A stretch of DNA of 26,877 bases from Gnetum montanum (GCA_015680685.1 MNCI01000001.1:435343-462219); one strand, 5' to 3'. Shown: positions 1 through 10,899, numbered from the stretch's first letter. Notes: a model not told the origin generated them from the letters alone. A program made the numbers and translations.

Positions 1-993
1 TTGGTGTAATTCAGTTATACATCCACAATGCTTCTTCTTGTACAATGGATGTAATATGGGAATTTTTTATCATTCAATTATATAAGCACCATCCCCAATA
101 TGTAGTTGGATGCATTTTTTATTATGTGAAATGATCTGGATCAATTTGGAGCATATAGAATGGGAGTTTCTATGAGCATCTTCTTTAACTGCTAGAATTC
201 TTATTTGCATTTGCTGATCTAGTTAAAAGATGTATTTTTCTTTGTAAGTTTCACTAGTGGTTGGTGATTTTGGGGAAATTATTGATAAAGAACATATAGT
301 AACTAGTATGTCCAAGGAATGACCTCACATCTTTTATAGTTTGAGGTTATTTGGTTATTTTCTTGATCACTTGTACTTTCTCCAAGTCCACCTCAATCTC
401 ATTTCTTGAAATTTGGTGCTCCAAAATAATGTCCTTGTGGATTATAAAATGGCCCTTTTTCCAATTAATCCATAAATTTATCTCTACACAATGCTTCAAT
501 ACTTGCTATAGATGGTCCAAAGCTTATTCAAAATTGGTACCATAGGTGGAGAAGTCATTCATAAAGACTTCTATACCAATACTAATTTGTTGTTGAAAAA
601 TACTAAGTACTAGGCATTAGAAAGTTTTAGGAGTCTTACATAGGCCAAAGGACATCTTCTTATATTTAAAAGTTCCCCAGGGACTTTTGAAAGTTGTTTT
701 GGCCTAGTCTTCTAATGTTATTTGAATTTGGTTATAACCACTATAACCATCCAAAAAACTGTAGTAGTTATGCTCTAAAATTATATCCAACACCTAGTCC
801 ACAATTGGAAATGGAAAAATATCTTTAAATGTTTACATATTCAATAGCCTAAACTCTATATAAATCTTCCATTTTCCTTTTTTCTTTGGTATAATCATGA
901 GTATGCTTACCCACTCACTATCTACTATAGGATAAATGAATCCTGCCTTAAGGATTTATTCCACTTTATCCTTAATAACTTTCTTCACACTGA
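1..993 (-). pseudogene. Reverse transcriptase fragment, left copy of family A
   Basis: Read on the minus strand with frameshifts and stops, this matches the RT of the right copy at about 6300-7190. Near 960-880 the frame gives an AGFIYPI-like start and a WVS-like motif (WVSP in most gypsy RTs), followed by FKD-FPFPIVD and FLDGYSGYNQI near 800-720. The catalytic box near 545-565 reads V-F-M-N-D-F where the right copy has F-M-D-D-F, so one of the two metal-binding aspartates is lost (GAT to AAT). The sequence continues towards RNase H and is cut by the window edge. At the other end it is joined directly to gag by an internal deletion. Confidence 0.85.
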
Positions 994-1585
994 TGCCTAT
1001 CATCCTTCCTTTGATGCTTATGACCACGATCGTGATCATGATCTCCTTTGTTCCCATTTTCTTGACTTGCTTCTTCGGATCCATTTTTGTCATTGGATTC
1101 ATTTTAACTAGAACCAGGATTATGCATTGTGGATTGTACATTCTAGTTGAGGGCTCCTTGAATAAAGCCAAAGAGAGGAGAATCACTAAAGAAGTGGTTG
1201 CCTTCATCAATTGGTCCAAGTAGAGGTGGAAAGATATTTGACCCCTTTCCCTTCACAAGCTCATGTTGGTTCTCTAGCTACCGATCCCTTAATTTTTGTG
1301 CTTCATTGGATGATAATCCCTTGAGTTGAGATCTCACATCTCGTATTCTCCATGAAGATGTTGAAGCCCGTGTCATGTGAGCATTAGCTTGAGCATTGTT
1401 GGAATAGATCGATTAGGTGGAAACATAATGTTGCCTTCCATATCATGACACTGCATCAATTCATCTTGATGTAAGATGAAGGTAAAGTTTGGTACATACT
1501 CATTAGGATGAGCATACACCACCCAGTATTGTTGAGGCACCTAAACTACCCTAGGCAAAGATGGGCTCCTGTAAGAAGAAGACAT
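994..1585 (-). pseudogene. Gag N-terminal fragment, left copy of family A
   Basis: The minus-strand ATG at 1585-1583 begins a reading frame opening MSSSYRSPSLPRVV, closely matching the frame that starts at 10745 in the right copy. It continues in two frames, separated by a small indel near 1400, through a polar stretch ending in a His/Arg/Asp-rich segment. It breaks off near 993, where RT sequence begins. The region supplies the N-terminal part of the structural Gag polyprotein. The capsid core and zinc-finger region are missing. Longer open frames over this segment on either strand are Met/Ile-rich or otherwise unlikely and are shadows of the His/Asp-rich gag frame. Confidence 0.75.
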
Positions 1586-1719
1586 TTTGTGTTAATAAAT
1601 AGTGTGTAGTTGATATTTAATTTAATGATAATAATTTTTGTTTTCGTAGGATTTTACTCTTACGGTTTGAACAACGAGATTACTAAGTTTCACTAGGTTT
1701 AGATAGCACAGGAAGAACT

Positions 1720-1741
1720 ATAGTCCTTGACAATGGTGCCA
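1720..1741 (-). promoter_or_regulatory. Primer binding site (tRNA-Asp type), left copy
   Basis: Minus strand from 1741 reads TGGCACCATTGTCAAGGAC. The complement of a plant tRNA-Asp 3' end is close to TGGCGCCGTTGCCGGGGA. Most differences are transitions at CpG or GC-rich positions, as expected from methylation decay. It sits one base from the LTR end at 1743. Confidence 0.8.
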
Positions 1742-2290
1742 ATGATGAGTAGCAAGGTACTCCTATGCCCAACCATATGAATCACAAGTGTTCATGTGCA
1801 ATCCAGTTGAATTCCACAAACTATAATTACTAAGTGTACTAGAGCTAAAAAGTCTGTGCATGTTGTTCATTCGTTGTATTCCCAATTCCACTTGTGGAAT
1901 GCAATTGTATGATTAAGTGTAACTGAGGCATAAGATTTTTAGTATTTTATGTTTTTATGGAATTACTCACCTAGAATAAGAAAAAAAGTAAGAGCGATTA
2001 ATTGCTAAGTAAACTATAGTCTAATCTAGCCTAACACAAGTAATTGTTCCCACTTCTTGAACACATCCTAAACATTGTGCAAACACTGCTAGGCTATCAA
2101 ACACCAGTCATTTCTGAGCTACCAAGTGTCACACGTATGCTTGAAGGGGTTATGCTTGTGTAATTTAATGATTTTCTTAATTGATTAAAATTAATTGCTG
2201 CATAAATAACATTAATGTAAATTGCATGAAATATAAATGCATAAGAAAGAAAATCTCAAGTGCTACAAGGAATGGATAAAAAAGCTCATC

Positions 2291-2296
2291 TTTATT
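2291..2296 (-). terminator. LTR polyadenylation signal AATAAA
   Basis: Minus strand AATAAA, conserved at 11464-11469 in the other family A LTR. It lies about 170 bp downstream of the TATA box, as expected for the end of R. Confidence 0.55.
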
Positions 2297-2463
2297 GCCA
2301 ACACAATGGTGTGCCCAGGTACATCAATTCTTGAATAAAGATCTATTCACACTTAAATCTCCTACTGTGGGGACTTGGAAAATATTATAACTTTTAAATG
2401 GACAAACTACAAGAGTTTCACTATTGACTGCTAAAAAATTCCTCACAATGATGCACTTGGACA

Positions 2464-2475
2464 CTATATTTATAG
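2464..2475 (-). promoter_or_regulatory. LTR TATA box
   Basis: Minus strand CTATAAATATAG, identical at 11637-11648 in the other LTR despite high divergence around it. This places the transcription start about 30 bases further left and makes U3 only about 130-160 bp long. Confidence 0.7.
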
Positions 2476-2590
2476 ATGCAGGAGTAACCCTGTGATATTG
2501 AATGTACGATATCACATCTTAGGCCACGATATCAGGTACCTAATATTGTAGCCACCCCAATATTGGAGTGATGAAAAATACAATTTATCA

Positions 2591-2601
2591 TACCCCCACG
2601 A
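2591..2601 (-). promoter_or_regulatory. Polypurine tract of right family A copy
   Basis: Minus strand GTGGGGGTA directly precedes the LTR start TGATAAATTG. It primes plus-strand synthesis. Its position proves that the LTR at 1743-2590 is the 3' LTR of the right copy. Confidence 0.78.
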
Positions 2602-4595
2602 CTAAATAAAAACTCGTCCTCAAGTACAGAAGAAGAGGAACAAGTCCTTTATAAAATATAAAAAGGGTTGTGGACTTATTTGATTTACATGCAGAGTGAC
2701 ATAAATAAAATAGACAAATACAAGAGTGCCCAAGCATACAATATTACAATGGTGTACAACATTCAATGTTCATGACAATAGGAAGGAACACCAATAGATC
2801 CAAAGGACATCCAACCCCTCTTGGCAATAGAAGAATGAGGGAGAGGTAGAAGAGATCCAGTGGTTAGGAACAATATCCGATGAGTGATATGATTACATCC
2901 TCCTTGGTGATGATAGTCCCGCTTCTAGTCTACAATTCCCACTACAATCACAACAAAACTAAGGATTAGTATTTATAGTGCAATAGATAATGGCTAAGTA
3001 CCTTGTCTTGTTGATGATTTTATCTAGCCAAGTTGTGATTGTGATAGATTGGTTGCTTAATGTTATTAGTGGAAATACTGACGAATGGGTTAAATAAGAG
3101 AAGCAATCCATACAATTCAGAAAAAACTTAACACAAGGAGTATTGGAAAGAGGGTATTCACAACAATAAAAAGGAGCTCATTACAAACAATTGTGAAGGT
3201 GCATTCAATTGGATGACATGGATGGGATAAATAAAAAGAATTTGATTGTAACAATGTCTACGGATAAAGAACTTAACTTAACCAAACAAAAAGATATGCA
3301 AGTGGGTCCTCCCCAAAGTAGGCACAAGCCTCTTATGCCCATGCATAACTTCAAACTAAGGAGTCCATGGGTACCATGGATGATTAATGGTTATGAAAAG
3401 TTAAGTACAAAAATCCAAAAGTAACTAACTGAGAAACTCAACACATCAAACCAAAACATGAAACTAGTAGTGAGATGAGGTATGAAAGCATAGATGGATA
3501 ATAGAGAGAGTGGAATGAAGTTCTTAATTATGATCACATGCAGTCCCTTGTGGAGTTAGTGATTAAATGACTTGGTAGGATCCATCCTCAGTCTAGATCA
3601 AAACCAACCACTTTTAGTGACTTCACATTGACATTCTAAGGCTAGTTCATCCCATGAGACATAAGAATGCTCCCACAAAACAACCACTATTCCAAATTGG
3701 AGTGAAGGTAGGAAGTGAGAAAGGGCCTTAGTTAGAGGAGACAAGAAAAGTCTCATAACCAGTGCTTGTAGCCCTTTTATTTGGTCTAAGGGGTGTGCTT
3801 TGAATTCCCATGTTTGTTTTTTTTAATGGAAACCACACCATACAAAGACCCCATGCATTTTTTACATTTATTTTGTCCAAGGGTGTGCTTTGAATCCTCA
3901 TCTTTTTTCTTATGAGGACCACACCATGCAAGGAATTATTTGACTTCCTATTATGAAATGATGTAGAATGGTGAGGAGCTTCCAAGAACACTCCTACACA
4001 CAGGAAAATAGAAAAGAACAAAGAACATCAAATCCCTTTGCCACACCTTATCCAAACCTTTGAATCCTTCCTGATTCCAGAAACTACACAAGTCACCAAT
4101 TTATTAAAGTTGGATTAATAAAGAAGAGACTGCATTCTTCCAAAAATAGGAAAACCATAGAGTATGTGGATGGGTGGATGATGTGGACTCATTGCCTGTT
4201 ACATGAAAAGAAACCATGTCCTAGTCATTAGTAATGACATTTAAAGTTAGAAACTAGACATCAACAATCAAATTACAAATAAAGCATACCACCATCAAGT
4301 AGTGCATTACCATTGTACCTTCCACCTTATTAGTAGAAAAAGTAGGGAAACACATCAAACATAAGCAAACATAACCATAAAAGAAAGTAAAAGAGTAGAA
4401 AATAGATATTAAATATATTAACATTGGTGTAAAAAAAACTAAGAAAAGACCAATAACCTTAAAAATACAAATATGTAAAATAAAGAAGATGAAAACAAAA
4501 AGTTATAAAATCAAAAATGTGTAAAACAAAAAGGTCAAAAATTGAGGAGCCACCTAAGGTGTTAGTATGGGTGGCCATCCTCCCCATGAAAAAGT
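2602..4595 (-). other. 3' region between integrase and PPT, family A
   Basis: About 2 kb with no convincing gene. Athila and Tat elements often carry an env-like ORF or extra sequence here. Seen here: a 71-codon open frame on the plus strand (3209-3424), antisense to the element and with no recognisable motif; a 97-codon minus-strand frame (3728-4021) that spans a tandem duplication; and a T-rich (minus-strand sense) segment at 4310-4590 whose reading frames are very rich in Phe, Leu and Ile. An env-like origin cannot be shown from sequence this decayed. Confidence 0.5.
3776..3945 (-). repeat. 90-bp imperfect tandem duplication in family A 3' region
   Basis: The block GGGTGTGCTTTGAAT recurs at 3791 and 3881, a 90-bp period. 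Each is preceded by a TTTGGTC/TTTTGTCC stretch and followed by AC(C)ACACCAT(A/G)CAA. The two units have diverged by substitutions and small indels. Confidence 0.75.
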
Positions 4596-5830
4596 TAGAG
4601 GGGAGAGATCCAAAAGATTGAGCATGGTTGTCCATTTGACAAGTTGTTTGTTGCATTGGTTGGCTTGAGCTTATGGAAAGGTTTCATTTGTTGAATGTTG
4701 ACTAGTTGTTTCTTGTCTAGGATATCAGGTTTGTAGATGATCATGGCCCTATATGAAAAAGTCTCATCAATGATGTAACATCCTCCCCACAATGTTTGAA
4801 ATTTGGTTTGTTGGGGTACATGTGTAGGATTCCAATATAGAACCTTGTCTCCTAGTTGAAACTTGACTTTTCTTATTTTAAGGTCATGGTGTTTCTTGCT
4901 GAATGCCTTATGCATTTCATTGGATAATAGGGCCATTAACCAATTTTCATCTAGCAAGTTCAGACACATTAATCATTCTTTCTGTGCTAGACTTAGATCT
5001 AGGTCAAGGTCATAGGCTGTAGAGAGTGTACAGAGCTTGGATTGGATGGGAAATGTTGGTAGTTTTTCGTACACAAGCTCATAGAGAGAATAACCTATGG
5101 GAAGTTTTCATGTGGAGCGATTGGCCCAAAGGGCATCATTTAATTTAGTGCTCCAATCCCTTCAGTATTTTTTAATGGTATGTGTTAAGATTTATGTAAT
5201 CTCTCGATTAGTGACCTTAGCTTGGCCATTGGCTTGGGGGTGATATGGTGTTGTGAATTTATGTTTAACCCCCAAGTGTTGCATCAGCTTCTAGAAAGTG
5301 GCACCTATAAAATGAGTTCCATTATCAGAAATTAACGCACGAGGTACACCAAACTTGTTTACAATATTTTGTTGTACAAACTGAGCAGCAGTGGTGGATA
5401 TACAATTGGTGATAATTGTTTCTTCTATCCACTTGGTACAATAGTTAGCTACAACTATTATATATGCCTTTCTATTTGATAAAGGTGCAATGGGACCCAT
5501 AAAGTCAATGCCCCAAATGTCGAATGGTTTAAGAGGTTGTATCCATTATTGTGGCCCCTCCATTCGAGCTATCATTCCATCATTCCTCTGGCAATGATCA
5601 CAAGCACGAACAAATTGATGTACGTCCCTAAAGATTGTTGGCCAATAATACCCTTCCATGAGGATTTTTATGGTTGTGTGTCTCCTAGCATAATGGCCCC
5701 CACAAGGACCTTCATGAGCATAGTTCATCCATATCAGAGACACACCAATGTACCAAGCCATCGGGACAAACCTTGTAAAGGTTTTCATTAATCTCTATAA
5801 AATATTTAAACCAATGAAGAAATTGTTATT
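4596..5830 (-). pseudogene. Integrase, family A right copy
   Basis: Catalyses insertion of element cDNA into the host genome. Domains follow in order on the minus strand. A zinc-binding module lies at about 5740-5590, with HEGPCGGH and C-D-H-C-Q-R supplying the HHCC ligands. The catalytic core begins WGIDFMGP near 5525-5500, giving the first Asp, and continues to LISDNGTHF near 5330-5305, giving the second Asp. The third site reads GQAKVTNRE near 5225-5195, where related integrases have Glu at the Lys position, so the DDE triad is broken by GAG to AAG. A GPF/Y-like module (LGDKVLYW, then LWGGCYIIDE) follows at 4850-4760 and the frame ends near 4596. No chromodomain is visible. Stops and frameshifts occur throughout. 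Confidence 0.88.
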
Positions 5831-5939
5831 TCCTTCTAGTGTCTATCCCTTGTGGTAGTTCTTGCTTAAGTAGATAAGTGAGGATGGTATCATACAATTT
5901 TAGTCCATTGGGCATTTGTGCATTAATAGCACCTGCAAG

Positions 5940-6475
5940 GAGAGATTCGTCAAGGAATTGATCAGATAAAGGGCTATCTTTCTTCTTGTCATCCCATCTC
6001 AGTCATGATAAGTGATCCATGACCACATTCTCCACACCTTTATGATCTACCATCGTGAGATTGAATTTCTACAAAATCACGAGCCACCGTATAACATGGG
6101 AGCTCACCATCGGTTTGTTCATTAGAAGTTTGATGGCACTATGATCTATGTGCACAAACACTTTATAGCCAAGCACATAGTGCCTAAACTTCTCTAAAGT
6201 GAACACCACTACCATCAAATCCTTTTCTATGGTGGTGTAGTTTAGTTGTGCACCTGTGATGCTCCGGCTTACGCAGTGAATGTAATATGAACGTTTTTGA
6301 TCATCCATCTATGTAAGAACTGCTCCCAAAGCATAATTCGATGCATCAATCATCACATGAAATGGTCTAGGCCAATCTCGTGCTTGAAGAATGGGAGTTG
6401 CAACAAGCTTTTACTTCAATTGTTAAAATTATAATTCACATGCAAGGGTCCAAATAAACAATGCATCCTTTTTTG
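5940..6475 (-). pseudogene. RNase H domain, family A right copy
   Basis: Degrades the RNA strand of the RNA-DNA hybrid during reverse transcription. The minus-strand frame gives FHVMIDASNYALGAVL near 6370-6320, then YTTIEKDLMVVVFTLEKFR near 6245-6185, and VHIDHSAIKLLMNKP near 6155-6105. These hold the conserved Asp, Glu and Asp of Ty3/gypsy RNase H, so the visible active-site residues survive although the ORF is broken by stops, for example between VLT and MDD. Confidence 0.85.
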
Positions 6476-7220
6476 TCAATTCTACTAACGGCTTGGAAAT
6501 TTTGAAAAAATTGTTGATAAATCATGGGTAATAGCCAGTATAACCAAGGAATGACCAAAATTATTTGACTATTTTAGGTTGGCAGGTTATTCCTTGGATG
6601 ATCCTTATGTTTTAGGATCCACCTCAATTCTTGCTTTGGAGATGCGATGCCCCAAGACTAGGCCTTCCTACACCATGAGATGGCTCTTTTGCCAATTGAG
6701 CTAGAGGTTTTTCTTAGCACATCTCTTCAACACCTACTTAAGATAGTCTAGGGCTTGCTCGAACATAGCTCCATAGGTAGAAAAATCATCCATAAAGACT
6801 TTTACCCTGCTACTGATATGTTGTTGGAAAATGCTAAGAACTAATCATTAAAATGTGGTTGGGGCATTTCATAGACCAAATGGCATCTATCAGTAGGAAA
6901 ATGTTTCCTAAGGACTTGTGAAAGTTTTCTTTGCCTAAGGAATTTAATTATAGCCACTATAACTGTCCAAAAATCTATAAAATTTGTGCTCTGAAATGGT
7001 GCCTAGCACTTGGTTGATGAAAGGCAATGGAAAATGATCCTTGAAAATTGCCATATTGAGTAGCCGAAAGTCAATGCACACCTGCCATTTTCCTTCTTTC
7101 TTTGACACAATCATGAGTGGGCTAACCCACTTACTATGTATGATAAGATAAATGAATCCCACTTTGAGGAGTTTTTCAATCTTCTCTTTGACAATCTATT
7201 TTAACTTGGGATTCGAATGC
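6476..7220 (-). pseudogene. Reverse transcriptase, family A right copy
   Basis: Copies element RNA into cDNA. A minus-strand open stretch at 7162-6944 contains WVSP, KKEGKWQVCIDFRLLN, KDHFPLPF and FLDSYSGYN, which are RT motifs in the usual order. After frameshifts the catalytic box appears near 6805-6785 as V-F-M-D-D-F-S-T-Y-G, with both aspartates kept. The thumb region follows as LNWQKSHLMV and GLVLGHRIS near 6700-6650. Several TAG stops sit where related proteins have Trp or Gln. The motif set is clearly Ty3/gypsy. Confidence 0.9.
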
Positions 7221-7769
7221 CACTGCAACTGTCATTTCAGCTTGAGAATAAGGTCGGTGTATATTCGGTGCTGGCATATTCTTAGATCTATCCTAGTAAG
7301 TTTGGAATATGATTAGGAAAAGGCTACTGACCATTTTTTTACAACTTTTATCAATCTTTTCTTTTATTCTGTAGCAAGCTTGGTATTAATAATAACTAGC
7401 CTTCCATTTTTCAAAAATACATACTCCATTCTAGCCAGTAGTGTCTTCAATTCAAGGGGCTCTTGTTTAAAATTATCAATAATTTTCAGCTCATCCCAAT
7501 TGACATCATCATTTGCTTCTTCGAAGAGCTGTTGGTGAACTTACTCAAGTTTATCCATACTTGCAACATATTCATACATTAGGCCCTCAGTCAGTTCCAT
7601 GCATAATGTACTACTGCTAGCATCAACTGTCAGCCACCTGGTGCCCTCTTGTTTTGTGACTACTATGTACATACATCTTTGGATCTTAGCTTCTAGTGCA
7701 CACTTCTTGCATGTAGAGATATATGTTTGCTTTACTGATCATAACTTTTGCACATAATGACACCCTGAA

Positions 7770-8210
7770 TCGTTGTACGTGATTCATGGAACATTCTTCT
7801 CCTCAATCTTTTCAAATTCATTTTCTTTTGATATCACCAAAGAAATATCTCTAATGCCCATTTTGGCATCAATAGTACTTAGCCACGTCCTTCCGATAAT
7901 AATTGAAAAATCCCCCTTGCAGTTCTGCACTTTGATTACTAGGAAATCAGTGGGATATGACCACCCACAACTGGTGGTGACGATGTCTTTAACTAATCCC
8001 AATGGAATAGTAATGGATTGGTCTACTAGTTCCATCTAGATGTTGCTCTTCTTCAAATGAGAAAATTTCCACATTATGTATATCTCATGCAAGATCAGAT
8101 TAACACCGAAACCAAAGTCAAGAAAAGCTTTGCAAGGCTCATTCCTGACAATTTGCAAGTAAACCAGGGGACTCCTAAGATATAATAATTTTATGGGTAG
8201 GTTACTAGCT
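7770..8210 (-). pseudogene. Retropepsin-like protease, family A right copy
   Basis: Processes the Gag-Pol polyprotein. The minus-strand frame contains CKAFLDFGFGVNLI near 8140-8100, followed after a TAG by an 83-codon open stretch (8035-7784) with PLGLVKDI, a strand ending DFLVIKV, and the IIIGRTWL flap-end motif. These are the hallmarks of plant Ty3/gypsy proteases. The catalytic triplet reads D-F-G rather than D-S/T-G, one C-to-T change that would inactivate it. The TAG lies just before the open stretch, where a Trp codon is plausible. Confidence 0.75.
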
Positions 8211-8539
8211 CGAATCTAATTAGATATATCATGTGTCAACATTATAGTATGGATTCAAAAAGGATTTTGATTTGAAGGAGACTCGGATAGTGAGGAAACA
8301 AAGGAAGTTGGAGGCGTAGGGTTACTAACCACCAATGTATCCAAGGGCTTTAGTGTACTATGAGGCTTGAAGAAGGATCCTTTTTTTTATTCATGGTTCT
8401 AACCTGCTGGATGGGTTAACTAATTGTAAGTTAACTACCCTCATAGCATTTCTTTGTTGTGGTTGTGCAGGCAATTCAGCCTGCATGGACAGAGCAAGCG
8501 ATAGTTGTGCAGGAGGTGGAGGAGTAGGTGCAGGAATAG

Positions 8540-10745
8540 GAGATGCATGAGGGTAGTAGGTTATATCCCTTCTTGGATAGGGTGATTGGTATGTTTTAGG
8601 AGAGTAATGGTGAGGTTGGTAAGAAGAAACATGACCAGAGGAGTCCCGTGGAAAAGAAGGTTGCTGAACATAATAGTCGTAGGGATCTGGTTTCCGGTAA
8701 GGGTATTATTGTCTTGGAGGTGGCAATGCCCATGATTTGGGTTGCTACCACTACTGGTACAATTCATAGGGTTGTAGAGAATTTCCACTTGGATAGTATT
8801 ACCGTGGTTGGTGAAACTGTCAAGGATTTCCTTGTGGATAAGGCAATCTTTTGGGCATTTGCCTTTGTGCAAGTCATGGATGTAAGGCATACACCCCAAA
8901 TTCTTGCAAGTGTGATATAACTAGAAAACATCCCTTAGGATTTTCATGCTGGAAAATATCACATCCACCATCATCATCTGAGTTTCTATCCATAGCCATC
9001 TCTATTGCATCCATTTTACCTTTACCCTTAGATATGGCACGTTTAGCCTTCTTATGCCTCTGATGCTCACACTCACCACCGTGCTCCTTAGACTCTTCAA
9101 AATATTTTAAAATAGCTTGAAACCTATTATTCATGGAGTTCCATAATTGATCAACCTTAGCTATGATTTCTTATTGAAATTTCTAGAATGACAAGGTTTT
9201 CTAATTAACCACCTCATCTTTGGTGAATTCATCCTCACTGTCACAAAATCTAACCACTTTTTTTTGAATAGAAGGGTCTCTATTATATTCTTTTTCACTT
9301 TCACATTTTCTAAGCTCTCCATCCTCCTTGGCTACCTACTCAATTAATTTTTGAATTTGACATATGCTTAACTCTGTCAATCTCTCTTGGGCATACATGC
9401 CAAGGATTTTCCTGGTTTTAGACTGCAACCCATCTATGATATGGTAAAATTGATCAAGTTGAGAGTATCCATGGTTGGAACACCTATGCAACAGAGAGTA
9501 GTATCAGCCAATAGCAGCATCCAAGGGCTTATGATTCCCTTATTTTCACCCCTAAATTTATTTTCTTAGATTGGATACTTGGGAGTACATTTGACATTTG
9601 TCATTGAATAATTCCAACATCGTACTCTACCACCTAATCGATTCTGGTTCCAAGGATCGATACCAATTTTCTACTTCCTTTATGAGTGTCCTTGGAAATA
9701 ATTTCAGCTTTTGCTAGTCATTTTCAATATTCTGCAAAGCACATGCATCCTGGAAGGCCTAAAGATGATTTTGTGAATCAACATCATATCCTCCCTTAAA
9801 CCGAGGGATGTTGTTCATATCTAGCCTCTTTATCCTATTGTTCTTCACATGCCTTGTTGGAATCCTCACAACCTCTGCAATATTTAACATGCCCTGAGTA
9901 GCAAGTAGAGATTCATCAAGGCTATGATGGTGGTGCCTACGATGTTCCCTACTAGCCCTTCTTTCTTGATGATGGGCACCTCTAGATTGCCCACGTCTTC
10001 ACTCATGACTATCTTGATGGTCCCTTCTATTATTTTGGTTTTTTCAGTCACCCCCATCATGGTTATTTCTTTTGCAATCATGATTTTAACCAGATGAAGA
10101 AGATGATGATGACGATGAAGGGGAAGAAGAAGGAGAACTTGCTCCATGCTGATGCCTATCATCCTTCCTTTGATGGTTGTGATCACAATCACAATCATGA
10201 TCTCCTTTGTTCCCCTTTTCTTGACTTTCTTCTTCAGATCCATTTTTTTCATTGGATTCGTTTTGACCAAAATTAGGATTATGGATTATGGATTGTATAT
10301 TCTAGTTGAGGGCTCCTTGAAAAAAATCAAATAGAGGAGAATTACTAAAGAAGTGGTCACCTTTATCAATTGGGAAAAGCAAAGGTGGAAAGATATTTGA
10401 CCCCTTACCCTTCACAAGCTCGTTTTGGTGCTCTAGCTGCCGATTCCTTAATTTTTGTGCTTTAGTGGGATGATAATCCCTTGAGTTGGGATCTCACATC
10501 TTGTATTCTCCATGGAGATGTTGAAGCCCAGCTCATGTGAGCATTAGCTAGAGCATTGCTAAAATAGATCATTCAGGTGGCAAAACAATGTTGCCTTCCA
10601 TATCGTGCCAGCACTTCAGTTCATCTTGATGTAAGATGAAGGTAAAGTCTAGTACATACTCATCGAGATGAGCATACACCACCTGGTATTGTTGAGACAC
10701 CTGAACTACCCTGGGTAAAGATGGGATCCTATGAGAAGAAAACAT
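8540..10745 (-). pseudogene. Gag polyprotein, family A right copy
   Basis: Structural capsid protein that packages element RNA. The minus-strand ATG at 10745-10743 opens MFSSHRIPSLPRVVQVSQQY, matching the left copy. After a polar His/Asp/Arg/Ser-rich segment (about 10270-9950), the capsid core appears near 9850-9600: RIKRLDMNNIPRFKGGYD, then LKLFPRTLIKEVENWYRSLE. These match the plant retrotransposon Gag family. A further block (YSQLDQFYHIIDGL, LTELSICQIQKLI) lies near 9480-9340. A Lys/Glu-rich tail and a Cys/His cluster (HDLHKGKCPKDCLIHKE, near 8870-8820) may be the nucleocapsid remnant. Many stops replace Gln or Trp codons. The long Met/Ile-rich frame at 10270-9884 is out of frame with Gag. 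Confidence 0.8.
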
Positions 10746-10879
10746 TTTGTGTTAATAAATAGTGTAGTTGAGATTTAATTTAATTATAATAATTTTTATT
10801 TTCATAGGATTTGATTCTTAAGGTTTGAACAATGAGATTACTAAGTTTCACTAGGTTTAGATAGCGCACAAAGAACTAC

Positions 10880-10899
10880 AATCCCTGGAAACAGTGCCA
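10880..10899 (-). promoter_or_regulatory. Primer binding site (tRNA-Asp type), right copy
   Basis: Minus strand from 10899 reads TGGCACTGTTTCCAGGGAT, matching the tRNA-Asp 3' complement with a few transitions. It adjoins the LTR at 10901 with a one-base gap. Confidence 0.82.

Larger units (their letters stand above)
1743..2590 (-). repeat. Shared LTR of family A (3' LTR of right copy, 5' LTR of left copy)
   Basis: 848 bp, bounded by TGAT and ATCA (a 4-bp inverted terminal repeat), and aligning over its whole length with 10901-11777. It contains a TATA box and a polyadenylation signal in the same relative places as the other copy. About 17 of the first 94 positions differ between the two LTRs by hand alignment. 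A PBS lies next to its low-coordinate end and a polypurine tract next to its high-coordinate end, so it serves two internal regions at once. Confidence 0.88.

Noticed and set aside
936-1223. 95-codon plus-strand open frame rich in Ile, Met and Thr
   Set aside because: Antisense shadow of the His/Asp/Arg-rich gag segment. The homologous stretch in the other copy (10146-10334) behaves the same way.
3209-3424. 71-codon plus-strand frame as a possible antisense ORF of a Tat-type element
   Set aside because: No recognisable domain, and one short frame in decayed sequence is not enough to claim a gene.
8648-8920. 90-codon plus-strand open frame
   Set aside because: Antisense to the gag C-terminal region. 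No motif, and minus-strand homology explains the sequence.
9884-10270. 128-codon minus-strand frame rich in Met, Ile and Lys
   Set aside because: Out of frame with the recognisable Gag capsid core in the same interval. Its composition is that of a shifted His/Asp-rich frame.
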